Of a stretch of 55,585 bases of DNA, positions 33,468 through 42,476 are shown piece by piece (the first letter of the stretch is position 1; each line of letters starts with the position of its first letter). Below the pieces are notes generated by a model. It saw nothing but the letters and a program-made list of their open reading frames with translations. It made no database searches and was not told the DNA's origin. The stretch spans positions 1 through 55,585 of the forward strand of contig CAKOJQ010000010.1 of assembly GCA_934090795.1 (NCBI GenBank), in the 5' to 3' direction. A program made the translations under genes and the position numbers. Source of the stretch: an uncultured Bacilli bacterium. GTDB taxonomy: Bacteria; Bacillota_I; Bacilli_A; RF39; UBA660.

Positions 33468-33486
33468 ATATTTAAGCACTTTTTTT
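33453..33486. terminator. bidirectional terminator covering both convergent stop codons
   Basis: A perfect 11-bp stem, AAAAAAAGTGC (33453-33463) with GCACTTTTTTT (33476-33486), has T runs on both strands. It codes the last residues (Lys-Lys-Ser-Ala) of both flanking proteins. Confidence 0.85.
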
Positions 33487-34506
33487 GACATAATTTTTTC
33501 GGTTTTGTTTATAACACCAATCAAAGAAATCTTGAGTATATCCATCAGAAAAGAAATTGTAATGTCCTAGATTTCCAACACTAATAGACTCACATTCTCG
33601 ATCAGGATTAATTTCCTTCATTTCTTCAACAATTGCCTTATTCTTTTGACAAAAATTAGACTCAGCACCACCAGCCATTGCGTAAATTGGAACATCACTA
33701 TTCATTAAATTACTTATATCAATATCATTAGGAGCATATGATGCTGGTGCTATTCCAGCATATTTTTCTGGATTTTGATTGCCTAAATACCATGTGCCTG
33801 CACCACCCATACTGAATCCAGACAATATTACTCTATCATGATCAAATTTATATACTTGCTGAATTTCATCCATAAAAGTATCTAATGCATTTATATCATC
33901 ATTAGTATAAGTTGACATCAAATAACGTGTAAAAACAGGCTCAACAATAATAAATCTATTTTCTTCTAACTCTTCAGCTGCTTTTATAGGCCCCATATTT
34001 TGAACTCTATTAGCGTTTCCCTGGTTAGCACCATGAACCCAAAATATTACAGGCATATTTTCAGTTGCTCCATCTGGAACACGCACAACATATTGCATCG
34101 TTTGGCCAGTGCTTATAGTATATTCTAAAACATGAACACCTGGTTCAATATTTAGCCCATCAAGGGATGATAAATTACTAATATTAGGAGAATCAAGAGT
34201 GATAACACTACTAATTGTAGTAAATTCAAAGGAATCAGCACTTGCAAGTAAATTAGTGACATTGCTACCTATCAAATTATCAATATCTTCTAGATTAATA
34301 GCGCATTCTTCTAATTTATTAGTAAAAGTATTAGAATGATTTTCAAAAGTAACCATCCTTTTATCAAGAGAATTTTTAAAAGCATTTAAAGCTGTGCATT
34401 CACCTACATTTATACTCATATAACTATCACTGCAATCACTAAAGGTTTTATTAACAAAAGAAGAAGCACTTTTCATATTTTCAGTTAAAACACTCACATT
34501 TGCCAT
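33472..34506 (-). CDS. alpha/beta-hydrolase (esterase) fused to a WXG100/LXG-like N-terminal helical domain
   Basis: The product is 344 residues. Residues 1-90 form a helical hairpin of the size and pattern of ESX/type VII substrates (MANVSVLTENMKSASSFVNKTF, then a second long helix), with no Sec signal. Residues about 125-340 form an alpha/beta hydrolase of the feruloyl-esterase/PHB-depolymerase type: VIFWVHGAN for the oxyanion strand, LSGFSMGGAGTWY with nucleophile Ser, an acidic residue after VPIYAMAGG, and a late His in GNLGHYNFF. The minus-strand start at 34506 follows AAGGAGG; the frame extends to 34578 without support. Export through a type VII system is inferred; no such secretion genes are in the window. 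Confidence 0.75.
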   Translation of the reverse strand: MANVSVLTENMKSASSFVNKTFSDCSDSYMSINVGECTALNAFKNSLDKRMVTFENHSNTFTNKLEECAINLEDIDNLIGSNVTNLLASADSFEFTTISSVITLDSPNISNLSSLDGLNIEPGVHVLEYTISTGQTMQYVVRVPDGATENMPVIFWVHGANQGNANRVQNMGPIKAAEELEENRFIIVEPVFTRYLMSTYTNDDINALDTFMDEIQQVYKFDHDRVILSGFSMGGAGTWYLGNQNPEKYAGIAPASYAPNDIDISNLMNSDVPIYAMAGGAESNFCQKNKAIVEEMKEINPDRECESISVGNLGHYNFFSDGYTQDFFDWCYKQNRKNYVKKSA

Positions 34507-34675
34507 AAGCAAAAAATCCTCCTTCCAAAAGACATATTCTAACTCAATTATAATAGATAAATCAAAAATAATAAACATTATTTATTTCAAATTGTAAATA
34601 AAACGTCAAACTTCTATTTAAAATAAACGGTTAAAATGCTATACTAATAATATAAATAAAAATGGATGTGATAGC

Positions 34676-36184
34676 ATGAAAAAAATAATTGAAAGAACTA
34701 TCTTAATTATTTTAAGCATTTTACTAGAATTTATTATTAGTTATGAATTAATGATGTATTTCTATAATGAATATTATATTTTTAAAATTTTAATAACCAT
34801 CTTATCATTCTTGATAGTTTCTAATATCGTTAAAAATAGTAAAAACTTAGTTAATGAATTACCATGGATTATCTTAATTTTAATTTCTCCCATTGCTGGA
34901 ACATTTATCTACATTCTAGTTTATCGCAGCGTTAATAAGAGCAAATTACTTAAACACATTCAAAAAGAAATAAAAGAATCAAGTAAATATTATCAAAAAG
35001 ATAAAGACATTACTAAAGAAATCAATGATCAACAAAAAGATATCTTAAAATATTTAAACAATTATTTAAATTATCCTGTTTCTAAAAATAATCAAGTTAA
35101 ATACTACAAAACTGGAGAAGAATTCTTTTTAGATTACCTAGAAGATTTAAAATCAGCTAAAAAATACATCTTTTTAGAATACTTTATTATTTCCAATGAA
35201 GGAACCATGTGGACTCAAATATTAAATATTTTAAAAGAAAAAGTTAAAAAAGGAGTAGAAGTAAGAGTAATGTATGATGATATGGGATGTTTGCCATTAT
35301 TACCCGAAAACTATCAAAAATATTTAGAATCATTAAATATTAAATGTGTCGTATTTAATAAACTTAAAATGTTTAAGGGAATATTTATGAATAATAGAGA
35401 TCATCGTAAAATAACTGTTATTGATGGGAATATAGCCTATACTGGAGGATTAAATTTATCTGATGAATATATTAATAAAAAAATTAAATATGGCTATTGG
35501 AAAGATAATGCAATAAAGTTGCAAGGTAATTCCGTATGGAACTTAACTATTATGTTTCTATCTCTATGGAATTCTTATAAAAAAGAAGATAAAGATTATT
35601 TAAAATTCAAAACAACAGACAATCTAAAGATTAAACCAAATGGTTATTTATCAGCTTATGCATCAGTTCCTATTAATGGTGTTTTAGAAGGAGAAGATGT
35701 ATACTTAAATATTATCAATAAAGCAACTAAATATGTTTATATAATAACCCCATATCTAATTATTGATACTGACATGATAAATTCAATTATTTTAGCTTCC
35801 AAAAGAGGTGTAGATGTAAGAATAGTAATTCCTGGTATCCCTGATAAAAAGATTGTTTATGAATTAACCAACTCATATGTTAAAAATCTAGTAGATGCAG
35901 GTATTAAAGTCTATACTTATACACCTGGATTTGTTCATAGTAAAATATTTGTAAGTGATGATAATAAGTCAACCGTTGGAACAATTAATTTAGATTATCG
36001 TAGTCTTTATCTTCACTTTGAAAATGGTATATATTTAGAAGATGTAAAAGAAATAGAAGATATCCTAGAAGACGTTAATAATATCTTATCAGCATCTCAT
36101 TTATTAACAAAAAAAGAAACAAAGTACAATATATTTAGACTATTATGGCAATCCATCTTAAGATTTTTTGCCCCTTTATTCTAG
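34676..36184 (+). CDS. cls: cardiolipin synthase (phospholipase D family)
   Basis: The enzyme joins two phosphatidylglycerols to cardiolipin and glycerol at the membrane. The 502-residue protein has two N-terminal membrane segments (about 8-28 and 34-56, plus a short PLDc_N loop) and two PLD catalytic HKD-type motifs. The first, DHRKITVIDGNIAYTGG near residue 243, reads H-x-K with Arg between. The second is HSKIFVSDDNKSTVGTIN near 421. The length is typical of bacterial Cls. ATG 34676 follows gatgtgat. A terminator follows. It is transcribed alone. Confidence 0.93.
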   Translation: MKKIIERTILIILSILLEFIISYELMMYFYNEYYIFKILITILSFLIVSNIVKNSKNLVNELPWIILILISPIAGTFIYILVYRSVNKSKLLKHIQKEIKESSKYYQKDKDITKEINDQQKDILKYLNNYLNYPVSKNNQVKYYKTGEEFFLDYLEDLKSAKKYIFLEYFIISNEGTMWTQILNILKEKVKKGVEVRVMYDDMGCLPLLPENYQKYLESLNIKCVVFNKLKMFKGIFMNNRDHRKITVIDGNIAYTGGLNLSDEYINKKIKYGYWKDNAIKLQGNSVWNLTIMFLSLWNSYKKEDKDYLKFKTTDNLKIKPNGYLSAYASVPINGVLEGEDVYLNIINKATKYVYIITPYLIIDTDMINSIILASKRGVDVRIVIPGIPDKKIVYELTNSYVKNLVDAGIKVYTYTPGFVHSKIFVSDDNKSTVGTINLDYRSLYLHFENGIYLEDVKEIEDILEDVNNILSASHLLTKKETKYNIFRLLWQSILRFFAPLF

Positions 36185-36216
36185 AACTCAACAATAATTT
36201 GGGTTCTATTTTTTTA
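36182..36216 (+). terminator. terminator of cls
   Basis: TAGAACTC (36182-36189) pairs with GGGTTCTA (36201-36208), then T7. Confidence 0.75.
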
Positions 36217-36319
36217 ATTATATTAATAAGAACTAAAAAATAAGTCTTTATAAAATTTTTCCTAATAAAAATCTAAATATTTAATTTCATCTATGTTATA
36301 ATATTTTAGTGATATTTAA

Positions 36320-36781
36320 ATGAAAAGCAAAAATGAAGAATTTGAAAATATAATAAAAGATATAATTAATAATGATACAGTTAAAAAAATGAAAACTTAT
36401 CGCCAACATTTTAACACATCATGCTATGAACACTGCTATAATGCTTCATATTACTGTTTTTTAATAGCTAAAAAATTACATTGGGATTATAAATCAGTTG
36501 CAAGAGCAGCTATGCTTCATGATTTATTTTTATATGACTGGCGTAAAAGAGAAAATAATCGTAAAAGATTTCATGCTTTTAGACACGGAAACATTGCTTG
36601 TCAAAATGCTTGCAAATTATTTGATCTAACCGAAAAAGAAAAAAATATAATTAAAAGGCATATGTTTCCAGTAACCCCAATTCCGCCAAGTTCTAAAGAA
36701 GGTTTATTATTAACTTTAATAGATAAATATTGTGGCATAATAGAAATAAAAAGCAAATTTAAGAGGAATCATGAAAATTAA
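36320..36781 (+). CDS. HD-domain phosphohydrolase, substrate unknown
   Basis: The 153-residue protein is a single HD domain. Metal-binding residues are visible in order: His in SCYEHCYNAS, the His-Asp pair in AAMLHDLFLYDW, His in FHAFRHGNIA and the closing Asp in TLIDKYCG. Such enzymes hydrolyse nucleotides or other phosphate esters. ATG 36320 has only a weak upstream site. The gene overlaps the pentapeptide-repeat gene by 11 bp, so the two are likely translated together. Confidence 0.85.
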   Translation: MKSKNEEFENIIKDIINNDTVKKMKTYRQHFNTSCYEHCYNASYYCFLIAKKLHWDYKSVARAAMLHDLFLYDWRKRENNRKRFHAFRHGNIACQNACKLFDLTEKEKNIIKRHMFPVTPIPPSSKEGLLLTLIDKYCGIIEIKSKFKRNHEN

Positions 36782-37394
36782 GAAACCAATTATTAAATAT
36801 TTAGAATCAAAGGACTTATTATCTTCAATACTTACAAACGATCTAAATAATGGACTATATGAAAATAATCCGAATCAAAAATTATTATTAAAAGATATTG
36901 AAATAAATAGTTGCCACTTTAAAAATATTGATTTTACTAATATAAAAGTAGAAAATATTGAAATATATGATTCAATATTTGAAAACTGTAATCTTGCCAA
37001 TTTAAATTTAGACAGTAATGTAATACATCGTACGAATTTTACAAATTGCAATTTAATTGGAACTACATTTATTGAATCCAGTTTAAAAGATATTACTTTT
37101 AATAATTGTAATTTAAAATATACCAACTATTCTGGAACAAGATTAGATAATATCGAATTTAATAATTCTAATCTAAGCGAAAGTGCCTTTGTCGAAACAA
37201 AACTAAAAAACACTGAATTTTTTAAATGTAATTTATCTAAAACAGAAATATTTAATACCAGTTTAAAAGATATTGATTTATCAAGTTGCGATATTCACGC
37301 AATCGCTGTAGATATGAACTCTGTAAAAGGATTAATTATTGATCAGTCTCAATGCATTGATTTAATTAATATGTTAGAAGTAAAATTAAAATAG
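36771..37394 (+). CDS. pentapeptide-repeat protein
   Basis: The 207-residue protein consists mostly of pentapeptide repeats from about residue 40 to 190 (NCNLANLNL, NFTNCNLIGTTF, NNSNLSESAF, KCNLSKTEI), with central Asn/Ser/Thr and Leu or Phe, forming a right-handed beta helix. It has no signal peptide. Some family members mimic DNA and protect gyrase from quinolones; nothing here proves that. ATG 36771 follows aagagga inside the HD gene. Confidence 0.88.
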   Translation: MKIKKPIIKYLESKDLLSSILTNDLNNGLYENNPNQKLLLKDIEINSCHFKNIDFTNIKVENIEIYDSIFENCNLANLNLDSNVIHRTNFTNCNLIGTTFIESSLKDITFNNCNLKYTNYSGTRLDNIEFNNSNLSESAFVETKLKNTEFFKCNLSKTEIFNTSLKDIDLSSCDIHAIAVDMNSVKGLIIDQSQCIDLINMLEVKLK

Positions 37395-37436
37395 TTTCAC
37401 ATTTACATCTTATATACGAAAAAAACTAACATAACA

Positions 37437-37465
37437 TTGACAAACAAAATTAAACAAGCTATTCT
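37437..37465 (+). promoter_or_regulatory. promoter of the 611-residue gene
   Basis: TTGACA (37437-37442), a 17-bp spacer and TATTCT (37460-37465) are present. This shows that the TTG at 37437 is a -35 box and not a start codon. Confidence 0.7.
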
Positions 37466-37490
37466 AAAAATGAAAGTGAGAATGCGATTT

Positions 37491-39326
37491 ATGGAAAAAA
37501 ATTATACTATGGAAGAAATATTAAAGGTATTTTATGAACAAGTCTTTACAAAAGCAAATACAGGTTTAGAACAAAAAGAAGAAGAGTGGAAGAAAACATG
37601 CGAAGACAATAGAAAATACAAATCTAGTGAACTTCAAGAAACAATTAATTATTGGGAAAATAACAAAGTACAAGGATATCCAGAACCAATAAGACAATAT
37701 GTTACTCAACAATATAAAAATAAGCTTGATGCCTCTCAAACATATGATTTTTATCCATTAGCAACCTATTTACAAAAATTAAATTGTAGTGGAATATATT
37801 ATGCAAGTCCAACTGGAAAAATTATTGATTTAGAAAATAAAAAAGTTGTTACAAAAGAAGAAATAATGAATAATCCAGGGCAATCGTTAATTATAAGTGC
37901 AGTAACCGGAGAAAAATATCGTTTTACAGTATGTGAACAAGGAAAAATGATGAGTTCATTATTTGAAATAGGAAATCCGACACAAATTGGAGAATCAATT
38001 GTTGTAAAAAATAATGTAGCTACAGGAAAAATTGAATTTGGTGGATTTAGCACAGATAATATGGGAAAACCTGAAATATACTCAGGTTCAGCAGATATAA
38101 AATATAGTGAATTAAGTAATCAACAATTTGAACAAGAACTATTTAATTTTATAAATAGTATTAATGATTATCAAATGGAAAAGACAAATCAAGGAACAGT
38201 TAAATCAAATTTTGTATATGATTTTAAAGAAAAATTAAAACAAAAATATAACTTAAGAAATGATTATTTTAACTTTATTAAAAATCCATTAGAAAAATAT
38301 AATAATGATTTATCGAATGAATATGCAGCAATTTTTTTAAACGCCATGTATTCATCATCAATACCCGTAATCAAAGATCAAGATATTCATAATCCTATAT
38401 ATCATTTGGAACCATTTGGATCATTTTCAATTGCAACTTATTTTGAAAAAAGTTTAGGTTTATTAGACATCCAAAATTATACATTAACACCTCAAGAATT
38501 AGAAATGGTTACTGATTTTCAACAAAAAGAAATAGATAAAAGACTAAATGAACAAATTGAAGAAAATCTTGATATCCCATTAGAACAAGAACCGGGTATC
38601 ATAACTGAAACAAAAATAAAAAATAATGATACCGAATTGCCTCCTGTAGACATGAATAATAATGAAGACTTGCCATATTCATTTACAGAAGAACCAGGAA
38701 TAGAACTTCCTAAAACTATGGAACAAACTAAGAATGAATTGGAAACTGAATTTAAACCATCAGAAATAGAAAATACAGTTGAAGAAAAGGCACCAGAAAC
38801 TGTTATTCCAAAAAAACAAGACAAACCATTCCTAGAAGACGTTTCAACAAAAAGCTCTGAACAAATTATAAAAGAAGGACAAGGCTTAGAAATGTTAAGA
38901 AATGCCGGTATTCCTCTATCTCCAAAGCAAGAACAAATAATTTTTATTAGTGGAAAATTACAATCAGAAGAATTTAAAGAATATCAAGCTAAGAGACAAG
39001 AACGCTTACAAAGGCAACAAGAGTTACGTGATAAAATTCAAAAAGAAAATGAGGCTAAAGAAAATTGGCAAAATAGTCCCGAACATCCTACTAATTTAAA
39101 TCAAAATAGATTGAAAGCTTGGAAAAAAGAATTAGTTGCCTTAGAACAAGTTTATGCTATAAATCCAAGTTTATTAACTGAAGAACAAATAAATTATATT
39201 TCTAAAATAAAAGAAACTATAGAAATGTATACACAAGAAAAAGAAAGAGAACACGAAATAGATACAGGAATGTCTAACGAAAGCCAAAATTGGTATCAAG
39301 AACATTATACTGGTATGAGAAGATAA
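37491..39326 (+). CDS. large hypothetical cytoplasmic protein
   Basis: I do not recognise this 611-residue protein. It has no signal or membrane segment. An N-terminal helical region is followed by a beta-rich central domain (about 120-220, GQSLIISAVTGEKYRFTVCEQGKMMSS). An acidic, Glu/Pro-rich disordered linker (about 360-470, EQEPGIITETK, EEPGIELPK) and a coiled C-terminus (EYQAKRQERLQRQQELRDKIQKENEAKENW) complete it. ATG 37491 is chosen because the promoter places the transcript start near 37472. It is a single gene between the pentapeptide protein and the metal-efflux unit. Confidence 0.75.
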   Translation: MEKNYTMEEILKVFYEQVFTKANTGLEQKEEEWKKTCEDNRKYKSSELQETINYWENNKVQGYPEPIRQYVTQQYKNKLDASQTYDFYPLATYLQKLNCSGIYYASPTGKIIDLENKKVVTKEEIMNNPGQSLIISAVTGEKYRFTVCEQGKMMSSLFEIGNPTQIGESIVVKNNVATGKIEFGGFSTDNMGKPEIYSGSADIKYSELSNQQFEQELFNFINSINDYQMEKTNQGTVKSNFVYDFKEKLKQKYNLRNDYFNFIKNPLEKYNNDLSNEYAAIFLNAMYSSSIPVIKDQDIHNPIYHLEPFGSFSIATYFEKSLGLLDIQNYTLTPQELEMVTDFQQKEIDKRLNEQIEENLDIPLEQEPGIITETKIKNNDTELPPVDMNNNEDLPYSFTEEPGIELPKTMEQTKNELETEFKPSEIENTVEEKAPETVIPKKQDKPFLEDVSTKSSEQIIKEGQGLEMLRNAGIPLSPKQEQIIFISGKLQSEEFKEYQAKRQERLQRQQELRDKIQKENEAKENWQNSPEHPTNLNQNRLKAWKKELVALEQVYAINPSLLTEEQINYISKIKETIEMYTQEKEREHEIDTGMSNESQNWYQEHYTGMRR

Positions 39327-39334
39327 AGTTAATA

Positions 39335-39387
39335 TTGACTTTATTTTTCTTTATACATATAATGAACATATGAGCAAATATTCATAT
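39335..39387 (+). promoter_or_regulatory. promoter and ArsR-type operator of the metal-efflux operon
   Basis: TTGACT (39335-39340), a 17-bp spacer and TATAAT (39358-39363) are followed at the expected transcript start by the imperfect palindrome ATATGA-8-TCATAT (39368-39387), the classic 12-2-12-like operator shape of SmtB/CzrA/CadC repressors. Confidence 0.82.
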
Positions 39388-39399
39388 AAGGAGGAAATT

Positions 39400-39687
39400 A
39401 TGTTAAATGATGATCAAGTAATTGACTTATCAGAATTATTTAAAATATTTGGTGATTCTACTAGAATCAAAATAATTAATTGTTTATTAGAAAAGGAGTT
39501 ATGCGTAAGTGAAATAGCCGAGTTAACAAATTCTACCCAATCAGCTATTTCTCATCAACTTCGTATTCTAAAGCAATCAAAGCTAGTTAAATACCGTAAA
39601 GAAGGACAAAATACAATATATAGTTTGGCTGATGACCATGTTGAAAAAATATTTAGAGTAGGAGTTGAACATATTGGTGAAATATAA
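39400..39687 (+). CDS. ArsR/SmtB-family metal-responsive repressor (CzrA-like)
   Basis: The 95-residue winged-helix repressor has its recognition helix in STQSAISHQLRILKQSKLV. The C-terminal helix carries D-x-H and, 11 residues on, His (DDHVEKIFRVGVEHIGE). These are the alpha-5 zinc ligands of CzrA and SmtB, with Glu in place of the last His. The alpha-3 site reads ELCVSE, only one Cys, so a CadC-type thiolate site is unlikely and zinc or cobalt sensing is favoured. ATG 39400 follows aaggagg; the frame's earlier start at 39370 lies in the operator. It overlaps the ATPase gene. Confidence 0.9.
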   Translation: MLNDDQVIDLSELFKIFGDSTRIKIINCLLEKELCVSEIAELTNSTQSAISHQLRILKQSKLVKYRKEGQNTIYSLADDHVEKIFRVGVEHIGEI

Positions 39688-41728
39688 ATATAAAATTGAA
39701 AACCTTGACTGTGCAAATTGTGCTAAAGAGTTAGAAAATCACTTAAGCAAAGATCCAAACTTAAAAAATGTATCTTGTAGCTTTAGTAAATCAACCTTAA
39801 CATTAGAAACAACGTTAACCAAGAATATTAAAAAATATGTTAGTAAAAAATCTAAAGAAGTTGAACCAGATATAACCATTTTAGAACTAAATGAAAATAT
39901 TGATGCTAAAAATAACATGAAAAAAGATATAATTATTTTAATTACTGGTTTATTCTTAATTTTACTGTCTCATCTATTTAATCAAAATAAAATAATAAAT
40001 GAAATATTAAGTTTCTCTGCTTTAATAGTTCTACTATCTAAAACAACCATAAAAGCAATAAAGATGCTTATCAAATCCCATATTATAAATGAAAATATGT
40101 TAATAAGTATTTCTTGTGTCGGAGCCTTTCTAATTGGTAAAGATATGGAAGGATTAATGGTTATCTTCCTATATCAAATAGGTAAGATATTAGAAAATCT
40201 AGCTCTAAATAATTCTCGTAAAAGCATATCAAATTTAATGGATATTAAGCCAGATTACGCCTGCGTTTTAAGAAATAATGAACAAGTTATAGTAAATCCT
40301 GAAGAAGTTAAAATAGGCGAAATAATTATTGTTAAAAAAGGAGAAAAAATACCATTAGATGGAATAATTATTAAAGGTAATTCTAAATTGGATAATAGTT
40401 CCCTAACTGGCGAATCAAAATTAGTAAGTGTTAAAGAACAAGATGAAGTATTATCTGGAACTATCAACATTGGAAACATCTTAGAAATAAAAGTAACTAA
40501 AGATTATGAAAATTCAACAGTTGCTCAAATCCTTGAACTTGTTGAAAATGCAAGTGATAAAAAAGCTAAAACTGAAAATTTTGTTTCTCATACTGCTAAA
40601 ATATATACACCAGTTGTCTTAATACTTTCAATTATTGTATTTATAACCTATCCAATCTTCTTTGATTATACTATAAAAGAATCCTTAAATATTGCCTTAA
40701 CCTATCTAGTTATTTCTTGCCCATGTGCTATTGCTATTTCCGTGCCACTATCATATTTTTCCGGTATTGGAGTTTCATCTAAAAATGGAATCCTTATTAA
40801 AGGAAGCAACTACCTAGATAACTTACGTAAATTAAACACTATTATTTTTGATAAAACCGGCACAATTACAACCGGTAACTTCGAAGATTTAAATCTAATT
40901 ATTTTAGATAATGAATATTCAAAAAACGATATTATAAATTATTATGTAAAAGGAGAATCTTTAAGTAATCATCCAATCGGTAAATCAATAGTAAAATATT
41001 TTTCTAAAAAAACGAATACTAAAGATGTAAAAAACTTTAAAGAAATTTCTGGAAAAGGTATTTCTTATGAAATAGATTCAACTAAAGTTAAAATTGGTAG
41101 TGCTGAATTTGTTAAATCAAAACAACTAGAAAAAGGAATATTCTTAAAAGTAGATAGTAAAATAATTGCTAAAATAGAACTTAAAGATAAAATTAAACCT
41201 AATTCCAAGAAAGTAATTTCTGAGTTAAAAAAACTTAATATCAAAACTATGATGTTTACCGGAGATAAAAAAGAAATAGCCGAAGAAATAGCAAAAAAAG
41301 TTAATATTGATGAAGTAAAATATGAATTATTACCTAACCAAAAATATAATGAATTATTAAAAGAAATGAATAAAGATAATAATTTAGTCGGATTTGTTGG
41401 TGATGGAATTAATGATGCTCCTTCAATTGTGGCATCAAACATCGGTTTTTCCATGGGAAATATTGGAAGTAGTTCTGCTATTGAAGCATCAGACGTTGTT
41501 ATAATTGACGATGATCCAGGTAAAATAAGAAAGACTATTGATATTTCTAAATATACAGCTAAAATAATTAAAGAAAATTTAATATTTTCAATTGGTACTA
41601 AAATAATCATTTTAATCTTAACAAGTATGAACTTATCCTCAATGGCAGCAGCCGTATTTGCTGATACTGGTGTAACTGTTTTAACTATTCTAAATACAAC
41701 TAGAATCTTAAAATATAAAATCAAATAA
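39677..41728 (+). CDS. heavy-metal P1B-type ATPase, Zn/Cd/Co exporter
   Basis: The 683-residue efflux pump has an N-terminal HMA domain with DCANCAKEL (CxxC at about residues 12-15), the transmembrane metal site SCPCAIAIS near 347-349, the phosphorylation motif DKTGTIT near 391, NHPIG for the ATP-binding HP motif, and the hinge GDGINDAPSI. The CPC motif with a single HMA places it in the ZntA/CadA group. Start GTG 39677 is chosen about 12 bases after ggag; the coding region overlaps the repressor by 11 bp, indicating coupled translation. It forms a self-repressed operon with the ArsR gene. Confidence 0.93.
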   Translation: MKYKYKIENLDCANCAKELENHLSKDPNLKNVSCSFSKSTLTLETTLTKNIKKYVSKKSKEVEPDITILELNENIDAKNNMKKDIIILITGLFLILLSHLFNQNKIINEILSFSALIVLLSKTTIKAIKMLIKSHIINENMLISISCVGAFLIGKDMEGLMVIFLYQIGKILENLALNNSRKSISNLMDIKPDYACVLRNNEQVIVNPEEVKIGEIIIVKKGEKIPLDGIIIKGNSKLDNSSLTGESKLVSVKEQDEVLSGTINIGNILEIKVTKDYENSTVAQILELVENASDKKAKTENFVSHTAKIYTPVVLILSIIVFITYPIFFDYTIKESLNIALTYLVISCPCAIAISVPLSYFSGIGVSSKNGILIKGSNYLDNLRKLNTIIFDKTGTITTGNFEDLNLIILDNEYSKNDIINYYVKGESLSNHPIGKSIVKYFSKKTNTKDVKNFKEISGKGISYEIDSTKVKIGSAEFVKSKQLEKGIFLKVDSKIIAKIELKDKIKPNSKKVISELKKLNIKTMMFTGDKKEIAEEIAKKVNIDEVKYELLPNQKYNELLKEMNKDNNLVGFVGDGINDAPSIVASNIGFSMGNIGSSSAIEASDVVIIDDDPGKIRKTIDISKYTAKIIKENLIFSIGTKIIILILTSMNLSSMAAAVFADTGVTVLTILNTTRILKYKIK

Positions 41729-41874
41729 ATTTCATACAATTTTCTCATCATTTTCACATTAATTAGATATCATTTAATTGTCGAAAGGAGAAGTGATAAA
41801 ATATATTAGAAAAACAAAATCACATCTAAGAAGTAAATAATTAAAAGATATAAATAAATGAAAGAAGGAAATTA

Positions 41875-42114
41875 ATGAATATAAAAATAGTTGGAACTAA
41901 TTCTAGTAATAAAATAAAATTAATTAAAAATATTAAAAAATCAATTAATAATTTAAAATTGGATCAAGAACCAAACATTCTAAACGTTATAAGTGATAAA
42001 AACTATACTGTAAAAAATCCTCCCTTACTAATTATTAATGACAATGTTATAAGCGAAGGAAAAGTTCTAACTGAAAGAGAAATATCAAAATATATAAAAG
42101 AATACGCAATTTAA
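41875..42114 (+). CDS. thioredoxin-like protein lacking the redox cysteines
   Basis: The 79-residue protein has the fold pattern of small glutaredoxin-like proteins of the TM0996/MTH895 type: a first strand MNIKIVGTN, a helix KIKLIKNIKKSINNL, a cis-Pro strand NPPLLIINDNVISEGKV and a last helix EREISKYIKEY. Where relatives have C-P-x-C after the first strand, this one has SSNK, so it cannot do thiol chemistry. Relatives are often encoded beside metal and arsenic efflux genes, as here behind the P-type ATPase. ATG 41875 follows gaaggaa. The 146-bp gap before it contains only a possible 15-codon leader ORF after aaaggag. Confidence 0.7.
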   Translation: MNIKIVGTNSSNKIKLIKNIKKSINNLKLDQEPNILNVISDKNYTVKNPPLLIINDNVISEGKVLTEREISKYIKEYAI

Positions 42115-42140
42115 TTACCCGAAAAAATAGCCAAACTATA

Positions 42141-42178
42141 AAACAAATAGGTTTAACTCCGAACTTATTTGTTTTTTA
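42141..42178 (+). terminator. terminator of the metal-efflux region
   Basis: AAACAAATAGGTT (42141-42153) pairs, with one mismatch, with AACTTATTTGTTT (42162-42174), followed by T. Confidence 0.75.
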
Positions 42179-42234
42179 TTGCTTATCAAAAATAAATAAT
42201 GATAAAATAAGTTTGTAATGAAAGAGGAAATATA

Positions 42235-42462
42235 ATGAAAATAATAATATTGTTGATAACTCTAGTTTTATTAACATCTTATGGCAAAAAAGAAACAGAT
42301 TCAAATAAATTAAAAAAAAAATATGAAAATAATAACCACCAAAAAACAGTTGATGGAGCTGAAAGCTACTACAAATTATTAAATTACTTTGATGAATTTT
42401 TGGAAGAATATACCTTAACAACTTCAAAAGATAAAACATTTAAAGAATTTTTAAATAATTAA
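42235..42462 (+). CDS. small secreted or membrane protein with a lost lipobox
   Basis: The 75-residue product starts with a hydrophobic signal (MKIIILLITLVLLTSYGKKE) that looks exactly like a lipoprotein signal except that Tyr stands where the lipobox Cys should be. A single G-to-A change would explain it. The remainder is charged and helical. ATG 42235 follows aaagagg, and the gene lies 14 bp before the GH25 lipoprotein gene, so they are probably co-transcribed. No family is recognised. Confidence 0.65.
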   Translation: MKIIILLITLVLLTSYGKKETDSNKLKKKYENNNHQKTVDGAESYYKLLNYFDEFLEEYTLTTSKDKTFKEFLNN

Positions 42463-42476
42463 TATAAGGAGGTTAA

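Noticed and set aside
37437..37490. TTG start of the 611-residue protein
   Set aside because: TTGACA with a 17-bp spaced TATTCT makes it a promoter; translation must begin later.
41777..41838. 15-codon leader peptide (GTG after aaaggagaa) before the thioredoxin-like gene
   Set aside because: Spacing from ribosome binding site to GTG is too short and no attenuator structure follows; not supported enough to annotate.
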